Part shown: one piece after another, positions 8,910 through 18,517 of the stretch
Layout of the letters: each line of letters opens with the position of its first letter
Position numbering within the stretch: position 1 is the first letter of the stretch
NCBI RefSeq assembly: GCF_029360725.1
Contig: NZ_JARKMY010000009.1
Coordinates: 1-64,000 of the forward strand
From: Chryseolinea sp. H1M3-3
Lineage (GTDB): Bacteria; Bacteroidota; Bacteroidia; Cytophagales; Cyclobacteriaceae
Direction of reading: 5' to 3'
Length of the DNA: 64,000 bases
Notes under the pieces: model-generated
What the model was told of the DNA's origin: nothing
Databases searched by the model: none
Seen by the model: the letters and a program-made list of their open reading frames with translations, nothing else
Translations under genes and position numbers: made by a program

Positions 8910-9818
8910 ATGAAAAAATTTATTTGTCTGGCTGGCTGCATGTTGTTAAGTGCTTATGCGTTGATGGCGCAGGAAGAAGGAGTTATTGAAAAGAGATCGA
9001 GGATTGATCGAAACAAAGGGATTTTTATTGGACTAGGTCCATCGTTCACCTTAGGTAAAAATATTGGCGACTATAGTGTTGGATTTAATGTGGAAGCAGG
9101 TTTTCAGAAAAGACTCAATAGAGTTTTATCTATAGGACCTTCTATTTCTTATATGTATTTCCAATATGATCCTGAGATAACCACAGAAGAGGGAGGCGCT
9201 TATGTTGGTTATGGAGACCCGAATAATTGGCGTACAACATTTACTGGCGTGCCTAATCTGAATTATGACTACGGATATGTTCTGAACCTGGAAGGCGGAG
9301 ATTTAAGCTTGCTTTCCCTCGCTGTAAATTTGAAGTTTAATTTTGTGCCTATCCGGGATAACTCAAAAATATCGGTGTATGGATTTGCAAAGCCTTTTGT
9401 GACGCTTGCCATGCGAAAAGAGGTGAATGGATCAGCAGTGCGTTACGCTTATGAGACTTATGTCGATGACCAGAACACGGCCCAGACCAACGATGATATC
9501 TTGTACTACAATCAAGGAGATGATACATGGTATCCTGATGGTACCTCGAGTACCTGGGGACCTGATGATTACGATGCATTGAAATCTGACACGGAAATCA
9601 CGGGCGGAATTTTCATAGGGCCTGGCATTGAAATCTCACCTGCGAAAGCAGTGTCGTTTTATGTGCAGGCGGCCTTTGGATATACCTTTCCGATCACTTA
9701 TGTAGCGACGAGATCGTACGAGCCAACGGTAGACTCTTATTTTGATGAGGAATTTCCTATGGTTAAAAAAGGATTTCCCTCTGTAAATCTTCAGTTCGGA
9801 GTATCTTTTAACTTTTGA
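8910..9818 (+). CDS. Outer-membrane beta-barrel protein between the caspase genes
   Basis: The protein is 302 residues with signal peptide MKKFICLAGCMLLSAYALMA. The sequence alternates hydrophobic and polar residues with many Gly and aromatic positions. It contains FIGLGPSFTLGKNIGDYSVG and ends SVNLQFGVSFNF, a typical C-terminal barrel strand with final Phe. A central acidic insertion (~185-225) is rich in Asp, Asn and Tyr and may be an extracellular loop. It is probably a small outer-membrane barrel of unknown substrate. It starts 158 bp after the first caspase gene and ends 25 bp before the second, so co-transcription with the second is likely. Confidence 0.75.
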   Translation: MKKFICLAGCMLLSAYALMAQEEGVIEKRSRIDRNKGIFIGLGPSFTLGKNIGDYSVGFNVEAGFQKRLNRVLSIGPSISYMYFQYDPEITTEEGGAYVGYGDPNNWRTTFTGVPNLNYDYGYVLNLEGGDLSLLSLAVNLKFNFVPIRDNSKISVYGFAKPFVTLAMRKEVNGSAVRYAYETYVDDQNTAQTNDDILYYNQGDDTWYPDGTSSTWGPDDYDALKSDTEITGGIFIGPGIEISPAKAVSFYVQAAFGYTFPITYVATRSYEPTVDSYFDEEFPMVKKGFPSVNLQFGVSFNF

Positions 9819-9843
9819 GTTTCGTAAATTAGAATTGGTGTAG

Positions 9844-11376
9844 TTGGTTATGCTTTCAAATTGTATTAAAATATTTTTCCTTGCCCTGCTGAGCATTCAG
9901 TCCTTTGCTCAATTCAAACTTTATGAGAAAGGTCATGATAGTTATACGGCTGGAAAATATCAGGATGCGATCATCAATTTCTCACAATATCTAACCAAGC
10001 CCACACGCGACAAGTCCCTTGATGTGGAAGTTTTTTACTTGCGTGCACTTTCTTATTATAAGTCCGGCGATTATAAAAATTCAATTCCCGATTTCGAGGA
10101 GACTATTTTATTAGATCATAAAAATAAAGGAAACATCTATTGGTTCATGGCTAAAGCTTATGACCATATGGGTAACACCAAGGAAGCTATCGGTGCCTAC
10201 ACCAATGCCCTAAGAGAATTGAATGACAACAAAGAATCAAAAGCAAAACTCTTTTCGGAGCGCGCACACATGCACCTCAAGTTAGGAGAGCAGGCGCTTG
10301 CTTATAACGATTTGAAGATAGGCCATACGTTGAATCCTGCAAATCATGACATCAAACGTGAACTAGATAAGTTAGAGAAGCATGGCATAGCACATAATAA
10401 CACGCCCACACCGGAAACCACTAGGGACGGGGGAGTGGTAAAGAACGCGGATACGAAAAAAGAACATACACCGGTAAATCAAAGTACTGCCAAAGCTGAT
10501 GTTCCTGCAAAACAAAACACAATCAAAACTGAAAACCCTGTAAAAAAAGAAGAAGTTGTTGCCCAAGCTGATGTTGCAAAAACGGAGAGTTCAACTACAA
10601 AGCAGGTCATAACAACCTCCGGCACAACGGCGACGCCATCCGCGGTAGTTGCCAATACGCTCGCTGACTTTTATAAGGACGAAAAACGTTTTGCATTGGT
10701 TATCGGTAATTCCAATTATCCTAAATCTATTGGTTTGCTGAAAAACCCAGTGAACGATGCAACCGATTTTGCAAAAGAACTCGAGCTATCCAACTTTGAT
10801 GTGCAATTGTTAACCAATGCTACCTACGGACAAATGCGGGCCGCTATGTTGAAGTTTAAAGAAAAAGTGGATGCAAACGACCGCGACAAAACTGTCGCAT
10901 TATTTTACTTTGCTGGCCATGGACTTCAACATGAAGACGAGAATTATCTGGTACCGATCGATGCTACCATTGAATTCGAAGATGATATCGCCCGCTACTG
11001 TTTTGCTGTGCAGCGCATGGTGCTGGCGAATATGGAACGCTCCAATTCCAGGATGAATATCGTTATCCTCGATGCTTGTCGCAATAACCCATTTCCGGCG
11101 TTGACCCGATCAGCAGGTGAACAAGGACTGGGAGAAATGAAGCGGGCACGTGGCTCGTTTATGGCATTTGCTACAGCCCCTGGGTCAGTCGCATCGGATG
11201 GAACGGGTAGAAACGGACTTTACACCCAAGAGCTCATTAAGTCGATACGCAAGCCCGGCCTTACCATTGAGCAGGTATTTAAAGACGTGAGGGCCAATGT
11301 GCTTCGCCTTTCAGGAAACCGTCAAAATACGTGGGACAGCTCCAACATCATTGGCGAGTTTTACTTCCGGTTTTAA
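9844..11376 (+). CDS. Secreted TPR-caspase protein, second paralogue
   Basis: The protein is 510 residues with the same plan as the gene at 7327: signal peptide (to SFAQ), TPR-like region ~25-165, a longer Lys/Thr/Glu-rich linker (~175-280), and caspase domain ~285-510. Catalytic residues are His359 (YFAGHG) and Cys412 (LDACRNNPF). The C-terminal segment GLTIEQVFKDVR...NTWDSSNIIGEFYF is nearly the same as in the paralogue, showing a duplication. The linker is the least conserved part. It starts 25 bp after the barrel gene and is followed by the tRNA-Asp gene. Confidence 0.88.
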   Translation: MVMLSNCIKIFFLALLSIQSFAQFKLYEKGHDSYTAGKYQDAIINFSQYLTKPTRDKSLDVEVFYLRALSYYKSGDYKNSIPDFEETILLDHKNKGNIYWFMAKAYDHMGNTKEAIGAYTNALRELNDNKESKAKLFSERAHMHLKLGEQALAYNDLKIGHTLNPANHDIKRELDKLEKHGIAHNNTPTPETTRDGGVVKNADTKKEHTPVNQSTAKADVPAKQNTIKTENPVKKEEVVAQADVAKTESSTTKQVITTSGTTATPSAVVANTLADFYKDEKRFALVIGNSNYPKSIGLLKNPVNDATDFAKELELSNFDVQLLTNATYGQMRAAMLKFKEKVDANDRDKTVALFYFAGHGLQHEDENYLVPIDATIEFEDDIARYCFAVQRMVLANMERSNSRMNIVILDACRNNPFPALTRSAGEQGLGEMKRARGSFMAFATAPGSVASDGTGRNGLYTQELIKSIRKPGLTIEQVFKDVRANVLRLSGNRQNTWDSSNIIGEFYFRF

Positions 11377-11490
11377 TTAATGGCGCTAAATTCGAAAGTT
11401 TTTCTTCGAAATTTTGGAGAAAACGAAGGCAAAGCTATCTTTGCACTCCCTTTTACGGGCTTAGTCGAAGCTCAATGGGAAAAATAGAAT

Positions 11491-11564
11491 GGACCGGTAG
11501 TTCAGCTGGTTAGAATGCCTGCCTGTCACGCAGGAGGTCGCGGGTTCGAGTCCCGTCCGGTCCG
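11491..11564 (+). tRNA. tRNA-Asp (GTC)
   Basis: A full cloverleaf can be folded. The acceptor stem GGACCGG (11491-11497) pairs with CCGGTCC (11557-11563), with discriminator G. The D-arm contains AGCTGGTTAGAAT. The anticodon stem CCTGC/GCAGG encloses CTGTCAC with anticodon GTC. The T-arm is GCGGGTTCGAGTCCCGT. CCA is not encoded (only CA follows). Confidence 0.97.
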
Positions 11565-11567
11565 CAG

Positions 11568-11603
11568 AAAAAAGCCTTGATTCGTTTTGAATTGAGGCTT
11601 TTT
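11568..11603 (+). terminator. Rho-independent terminator after tRNA-Asp
   Basis: The stem GCCTTGATTC / GAATTGAGGC (two G-U pairs) with loop GTTTT is flanked by an A-run and a T-run directly after the tRNA. It probably ends the tRNA transcript. Confidence 0.75.
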
Positions 11604-11641
11604 CATTTTGCACCCATGAAGTGTTTGGACTCCGTTGCCGT

Positions 11642-11713
11642 TATATTTCATGCTGCGGCATTCTTCTCAAATTTCCAACGACTTGCTACCGATATTTGAT
11701 GCTTAATGACATC
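11642..11713. repeat. REP-like repeat (family C, degenerate copy 1)
   Basis: The sequence TATATTTCATGCTGCGGCAT ... TTGCTACCGATATTTGATGC aligns with the copies at 16357 and 18269 but has several changes, including in the second TGCCTACGGCA half. The rest of the 300-bp gap between the terminator and the next gene (11604-11910) shows no gene or strong signal. Confidence 0.55.
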
Positions 11714-11910
11714 AAGTAACAGTGCGGGTTAAATATTCCACGCCTGAATCGACGTTGTATAAACATTTTTCTCTATTCCCTGATTCTGTCAAATCAGGGT
11801 TTGCCCTAATAGAAACGTCGGTTTTAACAGCGATTTTTGAAGTGGAGCAGTGGGGCTAATTCATTTTTTACATAATCGCTATTGGCTCTATTAGTGGGGT
11901 AAGGCACATC

Positions 11911-14900
11911 ATGAAATCGCATTCCTATTTAATTGCACTTCTTTTCCAAATTATCAGTTATGCTGCGCATGCTCAAGCTAATAACTTAAAATTTGATCAT
12001 ATCGGAACGGATGAGGGTTTATCGCAAAGCAACATCACCCGAATCTTTCAAGATAGTAGAGGATTTATGTGGCTTGGCACGAGAGATGGCTTGAACAAAT
12101 ACGATGGCTACAACTTTACTGTGTATAAAAATATTCCCGATGACAAAAATAGCCTGAGCCACAATTATATCACAGATATCATCGAGGATTTTGACGGCAA
12201 CATATGGGTTACGACGTTCGGAGGCGGGCTCAATATGTTTGATTGGCAAAAAGAGAAGTTCGTCCATCATCCCCTTAGCCCCGACATCTATGCCACAAAC
12301 TACTTGCATTCAATTCTGCAGGATCACAAAGGTAATCTGTGGATTGGCACTGCTGGTAACGGATTATATATCTACGACAAACACACTAAAAATTTCTCTG
12401 TATATCGAAATCAGCCGGGCGATAAAAACAGCTTGAGCGGTAATTCGGTCAATGATGTCATAGAAGATAATGAGCATAACCTCTGGATAAGTACTTCCGA
12501 TGGCGGTATAAGTTTTTTTAATACAAAGATAAATTCATTCAGGACATTTCAGAATGACCCTACAGATAATAACTCGCTGATTGCTGATGGCGGGACCGTA
12601 CTTCTATTGGACAAAAAGAATCGACTTTGGGTTGGTACACGTGAAGGACTTGATTTATTTGATAAGGAAAAAGAGACATTCACCCATTTTAGAAACGACC
12701 CTGCGGACTATAGCAGCATAGGTGGTAACGTTATTCTTTCGCTCGCTGAAGATGATCGCGGAAACATTTGGATCGGAACAGAAAACGGTGGTTTAAGCAT
12801 CTTAAATCCGCAGAGCGGAAAATCTGATAATTATTTGCAGGATGATGTTGATAAAATAAGTTTAAACAATAATTCGATCTGGTCGCTCTATAAAGACAAA
12901 ACAGGTAACATGTGGGTTGGCACTTTTAGTGGAGGGATAAATTTTGTAAACCATGATGCCAATAAGTTTGTCCACTATAGGCACACATCTTCTTCACAAA
13001 GCCTGAGCCACAACAGTGTGTGGTCCATCGTGGAAGATTCCAAAGAGAATTTATGGATAGGAACTGACGGCGGCGGGCTCAATAAATTTGATCCAAAGAC
13101 ATCTACTTTCACCTCTTTCAAACATCATCCCTCAAAACCCAGCATCACGGGTAATTATGTTTTAAGTATTGCTGAAGATAATGAAGGAAATCTTTGGCTA
13201 GGAACCTGGGGAAATGGACTTTCGATTTTCAATCCCGAAAAAAATACTTTCAAGCATTTTAAAAGCGACCGGTCTGATCCTGGCAGTCTGAGCAGTCCTA
13301 ATGTATGGACGGTTTTTAAGGATTCAAAAAATAATATGTGGTTGGGCACTTATGGTGGTGGTGTAAACCGGTACGACCGAGAAAAAGATCGCTTTATTCA
13401 TTACCGACATAGTCGTTCTAATCCTTTGAGTATAAGTAGTAACACCGTAAGTTATTTTTATGAGGATAGAAATAATTTATTATGGATAGGAACAAACGGC
13501 GGTTTGAATTTATTTAATGCAAAAGATGAAACTTTCACCAAATTCTCGCACGATGAGAAATCAAATAGCATTAGCAATGATCACGTGTTTTGTATTATTG
13601 AAGACCGGAAAGGCAATTTATGGATAGGTACCGAAGTAGGCCTCAATTATTTTGACAGAGCTTCGAATACTTTTACCAATTATTTTTTAAGCGATGGGCT
13701 CCCGGGAAATACAATTTTTGGTTTGTTGATCGACGACAAGGAAAACGTTTGGATCAGTACGAATAATGGTCTTTCCAAATATAATCCATCAATAAAAAGT
13801 TTTAAAAATTTCAGCGTGAACGATGGTTTACAAGGGACAGAATTTAAAAAGAGCGCGTGGAAAAGTCGCACAGGAAAATTATTCTTTGGTGGAGCAAATG
13901 GCTTCAATGAGTTTCACCCGGATAGCATAAAAGACAACAACCACGAGTCTCCACTCGTATTGACAGGCTTCCACATCTTCAATAAACCTGTTCGGGTGGA
14001 TTCCACGGAAAATGGACCTTTAAAGAAAAATATTACAGACACAAAAGAAATGACGCTAGCGTATGACCAGTACGTTGTTACGTTCGATTTCAGCTGCCTG
14101 GATTATGGCAAAGTCCGAAAATTATATTCCTATAAATTGGAAGGCTTCGAAAGTGAATGGAACACTGTTTCGGATAAGCATAGTGCAACCTACACAAACT
14201 TAGATGCCGGACATTATACTTTTCGCGTGCGAACATTAAACAGTACCGGCGACTGGTCAAAACAGGAAATTCGATTACAAATTACCGTTACGCCTGCTTA
14301 TTGGAGTACATGGTGGTTTAGGTCTGGCCTTTTCGTATTGGTTACAGGCGCTGCTGTTTCATTTTATGGTATTAGAATGAAAGCAATCCGACGACAACAA
14401 GATGAACTCGAACAACAAGTACAAGAAAGAACCAAGGAAGTCGTTCAACAAAAAGAAGATCTACTAACACAATCTGAATATTTGCAAACCGCCAATAACA
14501 CCCTGATAAAGCAACGGGAAGAAATATTGCAGCAACAACAGGAAGCTGAAAAGGCAAGAGGGCAGGCGGAGCGTGCACAAATTGAAGCGGAGAGATCACG
14601 GGCGGAGGCTGAGAGAGCAAAAGCTGAAGCTGAACGAGCCAATCAGGCGAAAAGTGTATTCCTTGCTACCATGAGTCACGAAATACGCACGCCGATGAAT
14701 GGCGTAATCGGAATGGCGTCGCTTCTTTCAGAAACAAATTTAAGTGAAGAGCAATTTGAATACACCGAAACAATTAAGAGCTGCGGTGAAAGTCTTCTTG
14801 GAGTCATTAACGATATACTGGACTATTCAAAAATAGAATCCGGCAAAATGGAACTGGAAGAGAAAGACTTCGATCTGCGAACATGCATTGAAGAAGTTCT

Positions 14901-16197
14901 CGATGTGTTTGCAGGAAAAGCGGCCGCTGTCGGATTGGATTTAATTTATCAAATTGATTACAATGTACCTACACAGATCATTGGAGATTCACTCAGGCTT
15001 AGACAGGTTTTGATGAATCTCGTAGGTAACTCCATAAAGTTCACCGAGCGCGGGGAAATTTTTGTGGGTGTTCATCTTTTAAATTCCAAAGATGATCAGG
15101 TTGATTTAGGGATTGAAGTGAGAGACACAGGGATTGGAATCCCGTCAGATAAAGTTGATCGGCTATTTAAAGCGTTTTCTCAGGTGGATTCTTCCACAAC
15201 ACGTAAATATGGTGGCACAGGTTTAGGATTAGTGATCTGCGAGAAACTTGTTGAATTAATGGGTGGAAGAATACTGGTGGAGAGCGTCGTGGGGTATGGG
15301 ACGACATTTACCTTTACTATGAAAACGAAAGTAAGTAACCAATCAACCCGAACCTATGTGCATTACAATACATCCGCCTTGGAAGGGAAAAGAATTTTAG
15401 TAATCGACGACAATTCTACAAACCGCAGTATTCTCAAAAGCCAACTTGAATCCTGGAAGCTAACACCAACGTTGGCCACTTCAGGGAAACAGGCACTCGA
15501 AATATTGTCACAATCTACTGATTTTGATCTGTTGTTGACGGACATGCAAATGCCAGAAATGGATGGTATGGAGTTGGCAAGATCGGTCAGAAATTTTAAC
15601 AAGAGAATTCCCATTATCTTATTGAGTTCGGTTGGTGATGATCGTTGTAAATTTCATCCCGAACTATTTTCATCTGTCTTAACAAAACCAGTAAGGCAGA
15701 GCACACTTTGCAAACATATCCTCATGCAGCTCAAAGAGGAGAAGTTAACCTTTGAAGATACTAATGATAAGAAGAAACTTTCTGTTGATTTCGCGCGCCA
15801 ATACCCGCTGCGTATTCTTATTGCCGAAGACAATCCGGTAAACTTTAAACTTGCTGAACGGGTTCTTAGCAAACTTGGATATACAGTAGATAAAGCTACT
15901 AATGGAGTACTTGCCGTTGAAGCAGTCCAACAAAAACAATTTGACATAATTCTCATGGATGTTCAAATGCCTGAAATGGATGGGCTAGAAGCAACACGGC
16001 GAATCCGCCTTTTAAAGCAATCACAGCCAGTTATAGTCGCAATGACTGCTAATGCAATGCAAGGTGACAAAGAAGCGTGCCTTCAGTCCGGGATGAATGA
16101 CTATACCAGTAAACCTATCAAAATTGAAGATCTCATTATTATTCTTGAGAAATGGGCATTGGTTCTGCAGCGGGCTGATAAAGCGTTGAGCAATTAA
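11911..16197 (+). CDS. Hybrid sensor histidine kinase with reg_prop propeller and two receivers
   Basis: The protein is 1428 residues with a signal peptide (to HAQA, ~22). Two-component propeller repeats (~25-690, recurring NLWIGT-type strands with GGG/NGL turns) suggest a periplasmic double beta-propeller. A Y_Y_Y domain (~735-800) and a transmembrane helix (~808-830) follow. A coiled coil of Gln/Glu/Arg repeats (~835-912) leads to HisKA with His923 in [14 protein letters not shown] and a HATPase domain (~1025-1145, with GTGLGL). Two receivers follow, with phospho-acceptors Asp1211 ([12 protein letters not shown]) and Asp1350 ([12 protein letters not shown]). No AraC-type DNA-binding domain is present, unlike classical HTCS regulators, so output must pass to a separate HPt or regulator. 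No SusCD genes are nearby. Confidence 0.93.
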   Translation: MKSHSYLIALLFQIISYAAHAQANNLKFDHIGTDEGLSQSNITRIFQDSRGFMWLGTRDGLNKYDGYNFTVYKNIPDDKNSLSHNYITDIIEDFDGNIWVTTFGGGLNMFDWQKEKFVHHPLSPDIYATNYLHSILQDHKGNLWIGTAGNGLYIYDKHTKNFSVYRNQPGDKNSLSGNSVNDVIEDNEHNLWISTSDGGISFFNTKINSFRTFQNDPTDNNSLIADGGTVLLLDKKNRLWVGTREGLDLFDKEKETFTHFRNDPADYSSIGGNVILSLAEDDRGNIWIGTENGGLSILNPQSGKSDNYLQDDVDKISLNNNSIWSLYKDKTGNMWVGTFSGGINFVNHDANKFVHYRHTSSSQSLSHNSVWSIVEDSKENLWIGTDGGGLNKFDPKTSTFTSFKHHPSKPSITGNYVLSIAEDNEGNLWLGTWGNGLSIFNPEKNTFKHFKSDRSDPGSLSSPNVWTVFKDSKNNMWLGTYGGGVNRYDREKDRFIHYRHSRSNPLSISSNTVSYFYEDRNNLLWIGTNGGLNLFNAKDETFTKFSHDEKSNSISNDHVFCIIEDRKGNLWIGTEVGLNYFDRASNTFTNYFLSDGLPGNTIFGLLIDDKENVWISTNNGLSKYNPSIKSFKNFSVNDGLQGTEFKKSAWKSRTGKLFFGGANGFNEFHPDSIKDNNHESPLVLTGFHIFNKPVRVDSTENGPLKKNITDTKEMTLAYDQYVVTFDFSCLDYGKVRKLYSYKLEGFESEWNTVSDKHSATYTNLDAGHYTFRVRTLNSTGDWSKQEIRLQITVTPAYWSTWWFRSGLFVLVTGAAVSFYGIRMKAIRRQQDELEQQVQERTKEVVQQKEDLLTQSEYLQTANNTLIKQREEILQQQQEAEKARGQAERAQIEAERSRAEAERAKAEAERANQAKSVFLATMSHEIRTPMNGVIGMASLLSETNLSEEQFEYTETIKSCGESLLGVINDILDYSKIESGKMELEEKDFDLRTCIEEVLDVFAGKAAAVGLDLIYQIDYNVPTQIIGDSLRLRQVLMNLVGNSIKFTERGEIFVGVHLLNSKDDQVDLGIEVRDTGIGIPSDKVDRLFKAFSQVDSSTTRKYGGTGLGLVICEKLVELMGGRILVESVVGYGTTFTFTMKTKVSNQSTRTYVHYNTSALEGKRILVIDDNSTNRSILKSQLESWKLTPTLATSGKQALEILSQSTDFDLLLTDMQMPEMDGMELARSVRNFNKRIPIILLSSVGDDRCKFHPELFSSVLTKPVRQSTLCKHILMQLKEEKLTFEDTNDKKKLSVDFARQYPLRILIAEDNPVNFKLAERVLSKLGYTVDKATNGVLAVEAVQQKQFDIILMDVQMPEMDGLEATRRIRLLKQSQPVIVAMTANAMQGDKEACLQSGMNDYTSKPIKIEDLIIILEKWALVLQRADKALSN

Positions 16198-16356
16198 TCG
16201 CTTATCATAAAGCCAAAATACCCGTTGCGGGCAAAAAAGAAGCTACTTGCTAGACAGCCACGGGAGATATCTGCGCTCACTTAAATCTATTTTTCAATTT
16301 GATGGTCCTGCTATGGAACAGAGCGATTTCCGTCTAATACCTTTCGCGGCACTTTA

Positions 16357-16425
16357 TATATCATGCCTACGGCACTTCGCTCAATTTGCCAAACGTGCTA
16401 CCCATATTTGATGCCTAGCGGCACC
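16357..16425. repeat. REP-like repeat (family C, copy 2)
   Basis: Two TGCC-TAC/TAG-GGCA type mini-hairpins (TCATGCCTACGGCACTTC and TTGATGCCTAGCGGCACC) are separated by CGTGCTACCCATAT. The copy at 18269 matches over most of the length. The remainder of the 16198-16822 gap shows no gene or signal that I can support. Confidence 0.7.
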
Positions 16426-16822
16426 GAGTTTGTACATCTGATTGATCGGTGGATATTATGGCATGGGTAGGCGGGATTGGTAGAACTGCGCAAAATTATA
16501 CGCATATTCCTCAGGCGGCGTTGCAAGTCTGTACCATCTGCCTGGAATTACATATCCGGTTCCACCGGCATGTTTAATAACCAAAGGTTTGACCGAGAGG
16601 GAGAGAAGGTTTTCTTACCTAAAAAACTTCCAGCCTGAAAAATCATTTATGAGATTGAGCATTTCAAGATGCCTAATTAAATCCTCTTCGCGGATGCGAT
16701 GGAAAGATAGAATCGTTTGAATATGGCAGTTAAAGATTATGCTAACATTTGTCCGAAGTTGGCGCGTAGAAAACTATGGGTCTAGCATCTCTACACGCCA
16801 GCCGATCGGTCAATAAATCAAA

Positions 16823-17455
16823 TTAATTTCCTATCTCAAAAGTGATTGGAATACTGTATGAAGCGTCGACTGCCTTTCCATGTTGACGACCAGGTTCCCA
16901 TGCTGGCATCGCTGCCACTACACGCACAGACTCCTCTTTAAAAGAAGCATCTACTACTTCGCCAACAACATCAGATGCAACGATTTCTCTCACCTGTCCC
17001 TTTTCATCAATAACAAAGTCAACAAAAACAGTTCCTTCAACACCATTTTGGCGAGCTTCCTCAGGATATTTCAAATTTTTGCTGAGATACTTTTTCAATT
17101 CCTTCATTCCTCCAACGTATGTCGGGGAAATTTCTGCTTTATAATAAACAGTTTTCCCAGTAGCATCTTTGTATGTAGGCGAAGACTTTGCCTTCTCTTC
17201 CATTGCCAGTTTTCTTTGTGCTTCTTTTTCAACACTAGCCTTGGCAATCTTTTCTCTTTTAGCTACGATTTCGTCCGATTTGGACACATCAACAGCTGCT
17301 TCTGCTTCTTCCCCTTCAGTTCCTTCAGCTGCTTCATTCTCTTCCTCGGTCGTGTCACTTGTGGATTCTTCTACCTTAGATGTGCAACTTTGGCCTATGA
17401 CCAACGCTGACCCTAAAACTAAAAGCATGATAAATTTTTTCATAATATGTTTCAT
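16823..17455 (-). CDS. Lipoprotein with TonB C-terminal domain
   Basis: The protein is 210 residues. A lipoprotein signal (MKKFIMLLVLGSALVIGQSC, Cys24 counted from the upstream Met) is followed by an acidic stretch (Glu/Thr/Ala-rich, ~30-60) and a Lys/Glu helix (~65-90). A TonB C-terminal domain follows (~110-210), with YVGGMKELKKYLSKNLKYPE, GTVFVDFVIDEKGQV and PITFEIGN. TonB proteins normally carry a transmembrane helix anchored to ExbBD; here the anchor appears to be a lipid, so it is unlikely to be a standard energy transducer. No exbBD genes lie nearby. The first Met (17455) and the third codon-group Met (17443) are both possible starts. Confidence 0.82.
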   Translation of the reverse strand: MKHIMKKFIMLLVLGSALVIGQSCTSKVEESTSDTTEEENEAAEGTEGEEAEAAVDVSKSDEIVAKREKIAKASVEKEAQRKLAMEEKAKSSPTYKDATGKTVYYKAEISPTYVGGMKELKKYLSKNLKYPEEARQNGVEGTVFVDFVIDEKGQVREIVASDVVGEVVDASFKEESVRVVAAMPAWEPGRQHGKAVDASYSIPITFEIGN

Positions 17456-18268
17456 TTAATAAACGGATTTATTCGTCGGTTGCGAAGGTCGCGGTTCCAC
17501 GACGAGATTCGTTACAATTATTGAGTTCAATGTTACATATCTCACGGGTTGCGTCGAAGTGCCGAAATCGACTAAAAGTTAATTCCCGCCTCTTGTACTC
17601 AGACAACGTGCTGACTGTAACCAAACTGGCATCTTTAAAAGCGGCACAAACTATCGTATATCCAAATTGATTCTTTACTTGCGTCGCAAGTACCTATAGT
17701 GTTGAAAGGCGATGATTCAAATTCTTCCCATCACGGCATGCGGAAAAAGCGATGTCTCCATGCTTGTCGCTCAGGCCTTTAAAATGACGATTCTCATGTT
17801 ATATTTTCTTTTGAGCATATTAATGCTTTTTGGGAGCCCGATTCTGATTTTTATTATCTTGTAAAGTATTCATTATTAGTCATTCAATAGAATTAAGACC
17901 GATCGGAAACCTTAGCTTGGTTCCACTCTCGCTCCACTCTTTCTCCACACTGTCTGCACCATAGGAAAGCTGTTAGAAGGCGAGTGTCCTCAGGATTGCT
18001 CCATGCCAGCAGAACCACCGCTACTGCAAGTGTTTTTTACTACTATTCATCTACTGCAGTGCATATGAGTCTTCCTGCGTAGGGGAGCGCGACATTGAGG
18101 TAGAAAATGTTAACCGAAGACGGATTTCAACGAAGCGAGCGCGAGGCTCGTTTGTGGTACGCCAAGTGTCTGCGCTTGTTGGTGAGAAACACGCACATGG
18201 GCGTAGGTGTAGTACCTGAACAATGCAAGACCAATAGGATTTGATAAATCAGGTTACCGCGTGCGTGT

Positions 18269-18339
18269 GTATATCATGCCTACGGCACTTCGACTCAACT
18301 GTTAATAACGTGCTACCAATATCTAATGCCTACGGCACC
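18269..18339. repeat. REP-like repeat (family C, copy 3)
   Basis: The sequence TATATCATGCCTACGGCACT ... CGTGCTACCAATATCTAATG, then CCTACGGCACC, nearly matches the copy at 16357. Both halves carry a perfect TGCC-TAC-GGCA mini-palindrome. The surrounding ~1 kb gap (17456-18517) otherwise holds only a terminator and short frames without recognisable features. Confidence 0.72.
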
Positions 18340-18462
18340 AGGGCTGTCCACCTTTAACGATTTAATATCTGATGCATTATGTGTAGCTGAACGATACCAT
18401 GCGAGACAAAGATGAACTCCATTGCACTTGTTAGTCCCGTAAACTGCTGACTCAATACACTC

Positions 18463-18502
18463 AAAAAAAAGCCTGCCAGATTTGCATCCGGCAGGCCTTT
18501 TC
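18463..18502. terminator. Bidirectional Rho-independent terminator
   Basis: A perfect 7-bp stem GCCTGCC (18471-18477) / GGCAGGC (18490-18496) has an A-run before and CTTTT after. It lies just downstream of the stop of the minus-strand SprB-repeat gene and would terminate it. Confidence 0.85.
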
Positions 18503-18517
18503 AAAATTCAATCTATT

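Noticed and set aside
7327-11376. Caspase pair as a cytoplasmic antiphage system
   Set aside because: Both proteins have signal peptides and there are no sensor or gasdermin-like partners, so a defence role of the known kind is not supported.
12019-12309. Minus-strand frame inside the hybrid kinase gene
   Set aside because: Shadow of the propeller-encoding frame, which has strong domain evidence.
18107-18244. 45-codon + frame in the gap near the REP-like repeat
   Set aside because: No recognisable domain or translation signal; probably chance in a higher-GC stretch.
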